Counted from the stretch's first letter, positions 1 to 10,573 are shown. The stretch is 27,883 nt of DNA from Isohypsibius dastychi (GCA_034696485.1 JAQIWT010000217.1:1-27883); one strand, 5' to 3'. Translations and numbers: made by a program. Notes: generated by a model from the letters alone, not told the origin.

Positions 1-115
1 TTCCGCCAAAAAAGGGGGGGTGAGTCTCGCCAAAAAAGGGGGGGTGAGTCCCTAATATTCTGGCCAAAAAGGGGGGGGTGAGTCACCCAAAAATAAGGGC
101 TCCCTACGCCACTGG
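1..115. repeat. Tandem G-rich repeat, probable mobile-element edge
   Basis: Three imperfect copies of a unit of about 22-25 bases occur here. Each has the form CCAAAAAA, then a run of seven or eight G, then TGAGTC. They are followed by a related degenerate copy and by CTCCCTACGCCACTGG. The pattern looks like the edge of a dispersed repetitive element rather than gene sequence, but no second boundary is inside the window, so the element cannot be classified. Confidence 0.6.
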
Positions 116-406
116 GTGTCCTCGGTTCTCCGGAATTCAGTTTTTCATTTGTTTATCAAAGACTCTCTAACCGCCAGAACCGGAATATTGTGGTCGAAAT
201 TGGCAAGCATCTCTGTGATCTGCATTTTGAAGATATTCGTGCTGCGAAGATTCCAGGCAGCGTTGCGCAAGTTCCATTTATCCACAGCGTCTGCATTTCC
301 TTTGAATATTGTCTCTTCTGGAATCATCATCTGGTCCCTGATTTGTTCTGCTTTCGAAATTCAACTGGTTTCTGCTTTGCTCCTGATTTCCTATCCGGAT
401 TGAAAA

Positions 407-3400
407 ATGAAGAAGATTGTGTTGTTATCTGTTGGCAGCTTCAATCCCATCACTTTTATGCATCTGCGCATCTTTGGTGAGTTTCCCCGCAGATTTAGCG
501 GTTTCGAAAATGGGGTATTTCCGGAAGACATGTCTGTGTTTTCTAGCCTTGGCCAAAGATTATCTCTTCAATAAGTTCCAGTGGAATGTCCTCGGTGGAA
601 TCATCTCCCCTGTTCATGACAACTACCGCAAGAAGGTGAGTTAATCACAAAATGAATGGCCAACTATTTCAAACCGGAAGTTGAGCTAGTCCCACTCCCG
701 ATCCCGAACCACAGTTAAGAAATTTGGAATTTTATTTTCATGATGCTGGTATTACGTCGGCTTTACAAATTGATCAACATTTCTTGAAAGAGCGACTATT
801 TAATTTCAGCCTGTAATTCTGAATTTTTTCAGGATCTTGCTCCAACAAAGCATCGCGTTAAAATGGTCGAGTTGGCACTGGAAGAATGTCGATTGGATTG
901 GATCAGGTAATTTGCGCGGCGTGTTCAATCTCCTTGAGAAGTCTGAAATTCTCCAGAGTTGAAGACTATTTGCAAAAAAATTGGAAATCCTGTAGAATGA
1001 TGGTTCGTTGAACTCTTATGTGTCAAAACTGGCTGAGTCTGGTGATTTGAAAAATGTGATGTGGCTGCGTGATTTTTTATTCATTGCAAGCTCCAAGAAA
1101 TTCAAGTTCACGTTGCGGTATGATATTTTAGAATTGTAACTGTTGATTTGCGAAAGTAAAAGGAGATGAGAAAATTAATTATCAAACGAGTTGATATATG
1201 TTGCCACCGGAAGCGATTGATTGATAGATCTGAAGTTATTGAATACTCTTTTACAATCTGCTGGAATTCTTTAAACTAAAGTACCACATAACGCAGTATT
1301 TCAGATGAGTTTTCATCCTGGATTAGAAGAATTTGTTCGTGGAAGCTTTTCCAGGATTTATGATTTTATTGTATATTTTTGTTGTATCAACTGGAAAACC
1401 TTTTGCCAAGGGAAGTGCTGTACATGAACATCCAACTTGAACAACTTATTTTGTAGAGTTAGCACTCGCTCCTTCCTATCATGTTGTTGTTTTTGATGCA
1501 GGTTGTCGAAATGGGAAGTTGAGCAAAAAGATTGGACAAAAACTGTGGACACTTTGGAACATCATCAAGTTCAGCTGAATGGTGGAATGCGAGAATGGTT
1601 TAAAGATATCACGGAAGATGATCATGTTCAAGTTATGTTGCTTTGTGGAAGTGATGTCGTCGAATCTTTTACTGTCCCAGGATTATGGGATGAGAAACAG
1701 GTCTGCTTTAAGGTTTAAATAGAAATATTGCACAATGATCCGTCATGTAAGATGGGACTGGATTTGATTTGTACTGAAGCATATCACTGTATTTCAAATT
1801 TGATTAGATCTTCCTCAAAATTTAAGAATTTATTCGCATCAGGGAATTTTATCCATTCATTTTAATCCGCGACTTTTTCCAGTATTATTGATTCGATTTT
1901 TGAAGTCTTAACGATTTTCAGTGTTTTTCAATTTTTTTCATTTTCTGATTCCAAATTCAAATGCAGAAATTGTGTCAATGATAGTTGACTATATTTTCTA
2001 CAGTAATACTAATAACTCAGGTTTCTGTTTGCAGTTGAACTCGATAATGACAAAGTATGGGGTTGTATGCATCACCAGAGAAGGATACGATCTTAACGAT
2101 ATTATCCAAACGTCCCCGATTTTATCGCAGTATAGAGTAAGTGAAAAACGCTTCAAGTGTTTTCGATTCGTCTTTGAGTTGTTTTTTTCTTTCACTTGCT
2201 AGGAACATATCGTCGTCGTACCGGAATGGTATAAGAACAACGTTTCATCCACAATCGTTCGGTAAGCTGAATATTTTTTTGATTTTTTTTTATTATCGTT
2301 GCTGATTTTTTTTAGATTCAGCTGGCATTTTATTACTCTGAATTATTTCCAGATATTTGAAACGAACTTTCATTTTTATTTATGAAATTTCATTTTTAGA
2401 TCACATGACTAAGTTGTGATATTTGCAATATCTGCCTAGCAATCCAGTGTTTGTTTCTAGAGACGCCATTCGGAAACGATTATCAATTGGGATGTTGGTG
2501 GCTACTGGGGTGGAAGAGTACATTAAAAGCGAGAAGCTCTATCTTGATGATGATCAAACTGGGTATCAATTTCGCGCTATTCAATTTTAGTTGTATTGTA
2601 AAAGGTTCTTTTCCCCAGCAAGGAGAAGCCGTTGATATTCATCTTCAAAGCCGCTAAATCGCCTGGTTTAACGGATCCATATGAAGAGGTCAGCCCCTCG
2701 TCACATTTTGATAATTCCCGAATATTAGAATTATTTGTGAATTTCAAATAGGCGTTGAAGGGAGCTGGATGGCGAGTTGTCTTGATTCCAGTCCTGAACT
2801 TCCAGTTTCTTGGCGTCCCGGAATATGCTTCCGCTCTCTTCCAGCCCAACATGTATTCTGGTTTGATTCTCACCAGTCCACGAGCTGTTGAAGCGCTACT
2901 GATCGCTATTCAAGCTGATTCAAAAGGTACGAATTAGTTTTCAAAATATTGGCGGTTTGTGATGGAAAAATGAGTTTGTTGCAGCTTGGGAAACTGTTCA
3001 TAAACCGATATGGAACTCCAAACCGATTTATGCGGTTGGCGAAGGCACCGCAGAGCTGGCAAGTAAGAAAAATAGCATTGAGAAGTCTTGATTCTGTTGA
3101 ATGGTTTTAAGAACACGTGTTTTTGTTGGAAATATTTGAACATACCAGATTTACAAAGTATTTCACTGGAACTGGAAAAGGTATTATTTAGTGAGGACGT
3201 CACTTTGAAAGTTGAAGCTGCATTGAGTATGAGCACCTAACAATCTTCCGCAGTTTGGATTTTTACTTTGAATATATATTCGTTGCATCGTGTTTGTCTA
3301 ATTAGTTTGCAGAGAAATAATCTAGTTGCATCTTTTCTCATGACCTGGTCTTTGAGGTGCTGATTATAGAATCTGAAATCTCCTAGCCATATCAAATGAT

Positions 3401-4439
3401 GAACAAAAGAGCCATGAATCTGAAAATCATGATTTTGGTCGTTGCCACTTGATTTCTGCCTTCTAATATTTGCTGCGGTTATTTTTTAGATTCAACAGCA
3501 CCTTAGATTCCTTTCGATGATTGTTTTTGTTTCTGGATTTTCGTTCTTTTTTGATTTGTTGCGAGAGCGTGAATTCATAATTGACCCGATTTGTTTTAAA
3601 TGTTGACAAGTGACAGTCATTGCTTTTATAACAAGTTGAACTTTTTTATTTAAGCTGACTTTCTATTTTACGTTCTCATTTGTCATTTTTTTGTAGAATC
3701 AGCGGGGTTGATTCCGATTGGTCAAGAAGCCGGAAACGAGTCAGCATTGGCGGAAATTATCAAAGCGAACAAAAGCAAGCACTCTGATCCACTTTTATTC
3801 CCTTGTGGAAATCTCCGGCTGGAGACACTACGATTAGCGCTGGATGATTATGGTATGTTTTTGCTCAATACAGAAATCTGGGAATTGCTCTTTACAGGAT
3901 CGTTTCTCTTTTAAAAATAGGCATTCCGATGGAATGTATACTCTGCTATGAAACATCAGCTCATCCAACATTGGTGTCTGTTATCCATGAAAAGCTGCAA
4001 TCTGAGGTTGGTTAATTCGATTTATTTGGCAAGGAAATCATTCAAGAATTTTAGTGGCTCGCTTTTTTGTGTTTTTTTTCGGTGCAATATTTTAGTTATA
4101 TATAAATGTTGGTATACTCGAAACAAGTCTGCTGTCGATTCAGTTTTCCACGTACAATATTTTAAATTTCAGGGTTTTCCGGATGTGAATATCTTCTTCA
4201 GTCCGTCAGGAATCCAGTTTATGGACGAACTCCTTCGAGCTGAAAGTCTGGCGTTCAAACAAACCAAGGTATGTTCTTGGCATCGGTTTTGACAATTTGT
4301 TTTGATAATTGTATTGTAGTACGTTGCGATTGGCCCAACGACGGCGGAAGCTCTTAAAAAAGCCGGTTATCAAGTGTCAGCTGTTTCCGCTCAACCTAAC
4401 CCAGAAAGTCTGACCAAAGCTGTTCAGAGCATTAATTGA
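407..4439 (+). CDS. NMNAT-uroporphyrinogen-III synthase fusion protein (14 exons, 491 aa)
   Basis: Exons: 407-476, 547-635, 833-906, 1502-1700, 2035-2136, 2203-2261, 2461-2562, 2619-2688, 2752-2926, 2985-3062, 3697-3852, 3921-4006, 4173-4268, 4320-4439. They sum to 1476 nt with phase kept at every junction. Residues 1-231 form a nicotinamide mononucleotide adenylyltransferase, which makes NAD from NMN and ATP. Seen: GSFNPIT (10-16) followed by the nucleotide-binding MH (18-19), GGIISPV (40-46), LLCGSD (124-129) and the phosphate-binding VSSTIVR (192-198). Residues 233-491 form a full-length uroporphyrinogen-III synthase, the enzyme that closes the tetrapyrrole ring. Seen: TSPRAVEA (296-303), LLFPCGN (372-378), FFSPSG (428-433) and IGPTTA (456-461). 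The joint is intron 2563-2618. If it is retained, an in-frame TAG at 2588-2590 gives NMNAT alone. The UROS half has no ATG near its start, which favours fusion over two operon genes. The start is the only ATG before the nucleotide-binding strand. Confidence 0.88.
2563..2618 (+). other. 56-bp junction intron whose retention would end NMNAT early
   Basis: The donor is GG|GTATCA and the acceptor is TTCCCCAG|CAAGG. Splicing joins ACT-GG to C-AAG in phase and continues into the UROS domain. Read unspliced, the NMNAT frame adds nine codons after the last shared glycine codon and stops at TAG 2588-2590. Alternative splicing here could set the ratio of NMNAT alone to bifunctional protein. Both outcomes can be read in the sequence; which one is used cannot. 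Confidence 0.6.
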
Positions 4440-4670
4440 TTTTGACACTAATTTCATCTGCCATTTTTGTACTCGAATCATCTGCTTAGTAAGTTTCTCA
4501 TTTCTAACCTGTTCCTTAGAATGTTAAAAAGTTGTTACTTTTATCCTCCCCTTAAAGTGCGAATAATGGTTTTCGAGTTGCAATTGCCGTTACCCGTTTC
4601 AATATGTAGATTCACAGGAACTCAAACATGAATGACGCTTTTCTCATCGTGAACTACGAAATCTTGTTAG

Positions 4671-5464
4671 TCCTATTTATTACGGAATTGTAACGGAGGC
4701 CAGCGCCAGGTTGTCGGTAGAACTTCAGGACAGCTGCTTTCAGAACTAGGTCGGCAAGTATGGCTCGAATTGGTCTCACTTCTCCCTGACCTTTCTCTCG
4801 GAAAAAGACAACTCTTTCCTTATCGCTGGAAAAGAAAAGACTACACGGCTGAAGTGTGAGGACTATGAAGTAGCTTTTTGTAGTTGATGGACATTTCCAT
4901 GTAGACCTCTAGTGAAACAAGTAGGATCGGATCATGATCGCAATGCAAGTTTCTCGTACCTTGGTCGTTCGTCGGCATGCTTCGCTTTTCATGATTTAAG
5001 CATTCTATCCTTTACTGAGATCTTATTTTCATGTTGAATTCAGTTATTGGATTCTTTATACTAGCGATAATAGCGAAATCAGATCGGACATTGCTGAGCA
5101 GATCCAGTATCAGAATAAGCTGAAAGACGTCTCCTCTACTCGCTGTAGGTATACTTATCCGAAGAACGAAAAGGTCAGTTTGTATTTATAAGTAGTGAGC
5201 TTATTGGGTCAACAAGGTACTTGAGTGCAATTAGTTCGACCAGGTGTTGCATTCTGTGGGTGGGATATTCCGATGCATGTCGTCTGTACGGATTGGTAGA
5301 AACACCTCGAGCTGAAGTGGTCAACCTGGTCGCAAGAATCCGCAGCGGGGCAGGATCCATACAAGGGAATACTGATGACAGAAATAATGTGGAATTTGAT
5401 TTCTCACGGCATCGGGACAGAAGTTGCTGTAAGCCCAAAGGGCGATAAGATATTCGATTTTTAG
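4671..5464 (+). pseudogene. Unidentified gene or decaying gene fragment with coding-like exons
   Basis: Two exons join cleanly in frame: 4671-4855 (about 61 codons, including SLGKRQLFPYRWKRKDY) and 5044-5173 (including EIRSDIAEQIQYQNKLKD). The donor is GT|GTGAGG and the acceptor is TTCAG. Downstream, 5245-5464 reads like coding sequence (VAFCGWDIPMHVVCTDW, then KGILMTEIMWNLISHGIG, ending in TAG). That part is in a frame the upstream acceptors cannot reach, and it is broken by an in-frame TAG at 5297-5299. The only usable acceptor (exon from 5235) gives a short tail that stops at 5313. I do not recognise the family. The exons begin about 230 bp after the NMNAT-UROS stop on the same strand, a spacing compatible with a former operon partner. 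A pseudogene, or a gene with an exon I could not resolve, are both possible. Confidence 0.4.
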
Positions 5465-6404
5465 CTGATGAACTTCTACGCTCAAATAGGTCACGGTATT
5501 CTTTCCTGTACGAGAAGATCTTTCGTAGATCCTCGTAGATTTCGTAGATTCTCGTAGATCTTTTTTGTTTCAAGCTGCTGACAATTATTCACCTGACTGT
5601 CCTAGAGTCTATTGCCGCAAACAACAAAACACGATTGCCTAGTTTGCAAAATTGTCTGGGCTGGAAACCAGAAGAATGCACCGATTGCTATTCCCGTAAG
5701 AAAGGGCTGACCATGCTTGTCACGAGGTACTACCACTATTCCTTGAGGCGTGCGGTTTGATGGAAAATCCGGGCCACCTTTCAAAGCTGTTAACTAAGGC
5801 AAGTGCCCAAAATCTTGAATGTGTTATGTCCAACGATAGATGTTTCACGAGTAGCTCGGTCATTGCGGTTCTGGCGTCTGCAGGAATTCTCGCGTTTCGG
5901 TAATAACCCAAGAGGCTAAACTCACGGCCTCACTCATTTGCGGTGCTGAACAGAATAATAAAGAGCACCTCGCGAAACGATGAATGGTGGCGAATTGAAT
6001 GGGATGATATCCAGAAGACCAGAGAAGCAAATTTTCGCTCCCAAGCCAGCCCAACATGAAGGGATCTTCCTTTGATCACTCGGTAAGATTTGACCTGAAC
6101 ACGGTAAGACAACCGACCACGTTCATCCCCAAAATGCAATTTTATAAGAATGGAACTTCACTTACATGGGAGTTTAAATGGGCATGGGAGAACTTAAACC
6201 TTGAGTACTACAAGCCAAAAACATGCCAACGTTGAGACTTGTGACCATTCACGAGCTGTGCTGAAAACTCTCGATGACGTCGCCGGAAGGCATATAAAAA
6301 CGTACATCCCAACAAAGCATTACATCAAGACATTAAAATAAACGATCACGATCGTTCCTGATTTAGCGGATAGAGCCATCCAGCAGTTTGACAGGACTTA
6401 TAGA
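5465..6404. other. Non-coding stretch, nothing convincing seen
   Basis: Apart from the TCGTAGAT repeat, no open frame here has both splice borders and coding-like composition. Short open frames on the minus strand (about 60-70 codons) overlap one another in different frames and lack a common start or splice structure. The segment separates the 3' ends of the plus-strand genes from the convergent minus-strand ATPase gene. Confidence 0.5.
5523..5559. repeat. Short tandem repeat of TCGTAGAT (four copies)
   Basis: Copies of TCGTAGAT start at 5523, 5533, 5542 and 5552, a period of 9-10 bases. The unit spacing is near one helical turn. No function is apparent, and simple slippage is the likely origin. 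Confidence 0.8.
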
Positions 6405-9400
6405 CTACTTATGAGCTTTATTCTTAGCATTTTTTTTCATTGATTTTTTATAAGCTTTCCTTTTGCTGGGGTTCAGTTCGCTCTTTTCCACGGAAAATGT
6501 TGTGTCCGTGCTGAGAGTTTCTTTGACCGTGATCGGTTGTACACCCTGAAATAAGATAAAACGTGTGGATCAAAAAAAATCGAGAAAAAGGTCAAAGAAT
6601 GAAATGATCGATCCCACCTTGCAGTTAGCAACTTTGTAAGATGTTGGCATATACGTCCTCACCAAATAATCGTGAACTCTCGAATGACGAACATGCTCGG
6701 ACGGACTGCAGTCTGGATTTTCACCGTAATTACGTTCATAATCCGTGAAGTTTATCTCTTGCTCATCCAACTTGTCTTGATCAATCAAATGAGGCGGGCA
6801 TTTGAAAAACACCGCAATTTCGTTCCCCGATATCCCGCCTTTTTTGTTCTGAAGCCGGCACGTGGTCAATATCCCCAGTCCCAAAGAATGAAACTTTCGA
6901 AACGCAGCCATCAAATCTTGGTCGGACGGAAGACTGTTTTTCGCCCTTCTGTGCTCGCGTACGATGACCGTTGAACAGATCTTCCCCTCCAAACCAAGGA
7001 CTTGCCATGCTAACTTGTGTCCCGCCGGTTTCTGTGCCATGATTTTGGAGTAGCGCCAAGACTTCTTGATCCAGTATGCTGCTTTCTGTACAGCCTCCAG
7101 TGAAATGGCATAACTTGATACGATGTCCCGGGAGCGTCTTTTTACCGCTTCATGCATCTCCATCTGAACAAAAAAGGCATACGAGAGCTTTCTGATGAGT
7201 TCGCTGATATGTAATGGGTATGTGGTGACGTAAACGGTCTTGTTGGATATGGCGGCCTCCTCCTGTTCATTCTGTTCACGAATCTGCTCCTTCTCAATGT
7301 TTGCAAGAAACGCCGCAGCTGCATCGTCGAGATAATACTCGAAACTTTGCTTTGCTCCGTTCTCTTCGTCTGAATCGCTATCTCCCGTGAGAATGTCGCA
7401 GAAAGCTCTCATCTGATCTTTGAAGTCGAAAGTCTCCTTATCCAGTGACTTGTCCTTCACCTTGGGGGAGTTCTTTGAGTCTATAATTCCGAAGAGGACT
7501 CGATCCAAGACCCCGTTCCCTCCCTTGTCATCTTGCAGGAAAAACCCAACTTCTTGGACATGAGCAGTAACGAGAACCGTCAACGCCGGTGATGTGATGT
7601 CAAAATCCCAGCCTGATACTGACCGGTCCACCGGATGATTCGTGAAAGCGTTGTTGACGGTGTCCGTTACTTTCCCATCAGCGTGGAACAGAAAATCAAG
7701 CGTTTCATGACCTTCGTCCTTGATAATAGCACCCCGGCCATCAGTTGACATCATGAACGACTCCAAACCTAAAAAATAAAATTCACATCAGCAAAACTTC
7801 AAACAAAAGAAAATGGCTATCAGCCGCCCCTCAAGCCCAGCCCGGTATATGTTAAGGAGTGGACACCGAGACTCAGCGGGGGGGGGGGATTGCTTGGTAA
7901 TAGCGGGTTGCGATCAGAAGCTCTCGATCTGAAATCCCAACGCTGACATAAGAAGCTCTTGATCTGACAATAACTCACCCGAAAATGTTTGGCAAAAACG
8001 TTGAAAAATTACTCAACATCCTGCCAGTTCTGATGGCTTGCAGCGTGCGTTTTAATTTCTAATCATCCTTGATGACATGCGGTAAGCCTATGTAACACGA
8101 AAATTCCTGGAAAATTGAAGGATAAACTGACTTTTCCAAAACTATCTCACGAATAATCGATTCAGTGCGAACAGTTGTAAGAGCCCTATTTAAACCGTCA
8201 GCTTAGCTGCCAAATAATTGGACAAATTCACTTCAGTAATGTGAGCACCGCAAAATGTGACCTTTCCGACACTCAACGCAACTAACGTTACCACTGCAGT
8301 CCCAGGGTTGACGGAACACGAAGTGGAGGTCCGTTTTGGTCTCTCCCTAACCTGTTGCATAATTGGCGCGGTTTTTGCAGCGATTTTATTGGTTATTTTG
8401 TTTCGAGAGAAACTCCTGAAATCATGCTGCACTCTTCTGATCGCTCATCTGTTGATCATCGAGTTTTTAATGTGCTCTGGTTTTTGGCCTACCCAGCTCT
8501 TTTTGGTACTCTTCGCCAAATATCGAATTCCAGGATCACTCGATTGCTTTGCTACTATTCATTCTTCAGAAATTGATGTACGTCGAACCCTGGTGCCATT
8601 TCATGCTGGCTATCAACCGATTCTGCGCTCTAATTTTTCCGCTTTTTTTTGACCCAAGGTGCGGCCATGATTGCTATCACCCTCATAATCCCGCTCTGCC
8701 TCAATATACCAACGGTGTTTGGTTTTGTTGGCCACCGTTGGACCATCAGGGGCAGGTTCTGCGTGATGACTAAGAACAAAGTGCTGGCCGAAGCTGGTGG
8801 TATTATTGGGGTTTACTTTCCGCTTGCTTCAACACTGGTTCTCTACGCTTATGTCTGTGCACAGCTGGTGTTTCAAAAAATTAGAGCCCGTGTTCAGAAC
8901 CCAACCGCTAACGACGAGCAATCAAGAGCTTCTCATGTCAGCGTTGGGATTTCAGATCGAGAGCTTCTGATCGCAACCCGCTATTACCAAGCAACCCCCC
9001 CCCCCGCTGAGACATATTTCCTCGCGGGCTTTCAGATTGCGTTTTAAAGAATCTTCAACTTTTCTTCTAAACTAATGCCTTACCTCGCTGAGACATTGGG
9101 TTGGCGTACTGCTTGCTCCCACCCTGTACGCTGACTCCGTCAATCGTCTCTTTAAAATATCTGATGGTCCGTGACTTTGTAGTGTTTGGTGTTCCCGACA
9201 GAGCCAGATAAAGATTCGGTCTCACAAAATCCGTTTTTCTATGCTCCATTTCGAATCGTGAGTCGTAGATCTTCACATCAGCCTTCGATGATGCGAGTGC
9301 CCCTACCACGACCGCACGCGATAAAAAATAGGCGGTTTCTTCCAACCCGAGAAGTCTTGAACTCTGCAAAGAAATAGAAAATCAGTTTTTTATGAAAGAA

Positions 9401-9674
9401 TGATGTGCGATGTGATAAGGGCAAAAAAGGTGCAGCTTGAAGTTTTTGATTTTGGAATATGAATTTTCGCATTGGAAATGCAATGTCATCACGTTAATTC
9501 GATTTTAGAATTAAGCACAATACGCTCACGAATTACCTGTCGTACGTCGTCCAACATATTCCGTGGACAACCATCTTGCAACGAGATATTTAACTGCGCG
9601 ATAGCAGAATTATGTCGTCTCCAAAATCGTCTGACTTCTGGTGAGATTATCTCCTCAAGTCGCACTTCAGTCAT
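6405..9674 (-). CDS. Predicted DUF3987-like P-loop ATPase (4 exons, 569 aa)
   Basis: Exons on the minus strand: 9674-9537, 9363-9084, 7768-6618 and 6545-6405. They total 1710 nt with phase kept throughout and GT..AG borders. A conserved-looking N-terminal region leads to RPNLYLALSGTPNTTKSR, a relaxed Walker A ending at residue 111. A Walker B-like GAIIKDE (152-158) follows, then a VLDRVLFGI segment (DR at 228-229) in the place of an arginine-bearing sensor. Next come an acidic linker DSDSDEE (269-275), a helical region, and a C-terminal part that could be a winged helix. The protein ends in a Lys-rich tail that could be a nuclear signal. The order P-loop, DE, DRxLF, helical HISELIRKLSYAFF and ISLEAVQKAAYW fits DUF3987, a family known mainly from primase/helicase-like proteins of bacterial mobile elements. 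This assignment is from memory of the family pattern, not a search. The start is the only ATG ahead of the first exon's coding run. The gene is convergent with the NMNAT-UROS gene and its third intron contains a receptor relic. Confidence 0.8.
7872..7963 (+). repeat. Left arm of ~90-bp inverted repeat
   Basis: The arm begins CTCAGCGG plus a run of G, and ends GAAGCTCTTGAT. Its reverse complement recurs at 8921-9011 with only two or three differences besides the length of the G run. Inside it, AGAAGCTCT(C/T)GATCTGA occurs twice with a 34-base period (7917 and 7951). Both arms lie in the same intron of the ATPase gene, so its pre-mRNA could fold into a long hairpin. Confidence 0.85.
8257..9047 (+). 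pseudogene. Broken srx-like 7TM chemoreceptor inside an intron
   Basis: The relic lies wholly within intron 7769-9083 of the minus-strand ATPase gene, on the opposite strand. The first segment (8257 to about 8555) has no in-frame ATG, a glycosylation-type NATNVT, and hydrophobic TM1-TM2 ending LFAKYRIPGSLDCF. The frame then shifts to give TM3 with PWCHFMLAINRFCALIFP. That WCH..NRF pattern resembles nematode serpentine receptors of the srx type. A second shift in a run of eight T (about 8642-8649) leads to TM4-TM5 (AITLIIPLCL; GIIGVYFPLASTLVLYAYVC). TM6 and TM7 are missing: the frame runs into the right copy of the inverted repeat and stops at 9045-9047. Two frameshifts, a missing start and truncation indicate a pseudogene, though the homopolymer shift could be a sequencing error. 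Confidence 0.65.
8921..9011 (-). repeat. Right arm of ~90-bp inverted repeat
   Basis: This is the reverse complement of 7872-7963, including an 11-base C run matching the G run of the left arm. It fuses to the 3' end of the chemoreceptor relic, just after TM5, and replaces its coding sequence. The spacing between arms is about 960 bp, nearly all of it receptor relic and flank. This could be a foldback-type insertion or a local inverted duplication. No clear target-site duplication was seen outside the arms. Confidence 0.85.
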
Positions 9675-10563
9675 GGTGAAGAAAGATCAAACGAAGTAAT
9701 TCAAAGTTTCGCTTACTCAGAGTTGGAAAACAATGCTGAAAGATATTGAACTGAGATTTTATTTTGACAACGCAACACTCAAGTTTGCGCACGGTTACTG
9801 GGTTCGAAATCGAAACTGAAAGTCAGTTTGATGCAAATTCAATGCACTTTTCGACATCGGCCGTTTCCAGTTCGATTCTTCTGCGCTATTCGGCCTCAGC
9901 CGTTCGATTTAAAACTACGCTGGCAGCTATTGCTGAAAACTGAATCCGGCTAGTAGGACTGGAGTTGGAGGCTCTGCTTTTCAGGAGCATGAAGATATAA
10001 TCCATACGGTATACCATACTGGCCTATGGAACAGAATGGGTTATCCCAAGCGTATATTTTTCAGTCTTAATTCCCTCGAGAAACTGCTAGACTGAGGGAC
10101 TTGGTGTGTTTGGCGGTGATGGTTTCAGCAATAAGGTTTTTGGTATAAAATTTGCTTATCATAGGCTTCCGTTGTATCACAGTACTTGCTGCAGTTTCAC
10201 GCTGTGAGTCGGTTTCATCATACTTATCGATATCACGAGCCACGTTACTCAGAAAATTTCGTGGAATGATGGCTTATTCTATCCACCAAGAACTGATAAC
10301 GAACTGACTTTATCACACACTACCCTGACCACATAACATGTTTTTTCGAATGAATTAAAGTTTATTGAAATATGAGTGTATTGGTGTACTACGTGCAGTG
10401 AATTTGGGAGATTGTTTTGTTGATATCCAGCTTTGATGTCTGAATGATGAACTCATTTTTTGCTTTTTCAGAGCAGATATATGCACGGCAAAACAAACAC
10501 TGGGGTGATTTCTAAGAAAGAGGACAATATTTATGGTTTATTTGGAGAAAGATGAAAGCTAGC

Positions 10564-10573
10564 CGGCCAATCA
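10564..10573 (+). promoter_or_regulatory. CCAAT-box element CGGCCAATCA upstream of Hox 1
   Basis: The exact 10-mer CGGCCAATCA is present here and, in reverse complement, at 18578-18587 between the Hox genes. CCAAT is the NF-Y target, and in C. elegans NF-Y is known to act on the Abd-B-related Hox gene egl-5. The same role here is inferred only. Confidence 0.35.

Noticed and set aside
116-403. Open frames before the NMNAT start, one with LCDLHFEDIRAAKIPG, similar to the C..HF part of a THAP zinc finger.
   Set aside because: The other THAP residues are missing, the frames overlap in both strands and no splice structure links them to a gene.
477-492. Apparent GTGAGT..CGCAG intron right after NMNAT exon 1.
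   Set aside because: Only 16 bases, too short. Acceptor TTTTCTAG at 546 restores the expected FALAKDYL sequence.
5602-6139. Several 60-70 codon minus-strand frames.
   Set aside because: They overlap in different frames, lack shared starts or splice sites, and show no recognisable motif.
9795-9815. GGTTCGAAATC resembles a tRNA B box.
   Set aside because: No A box at the right distance and no cloverleaf could be drawn.
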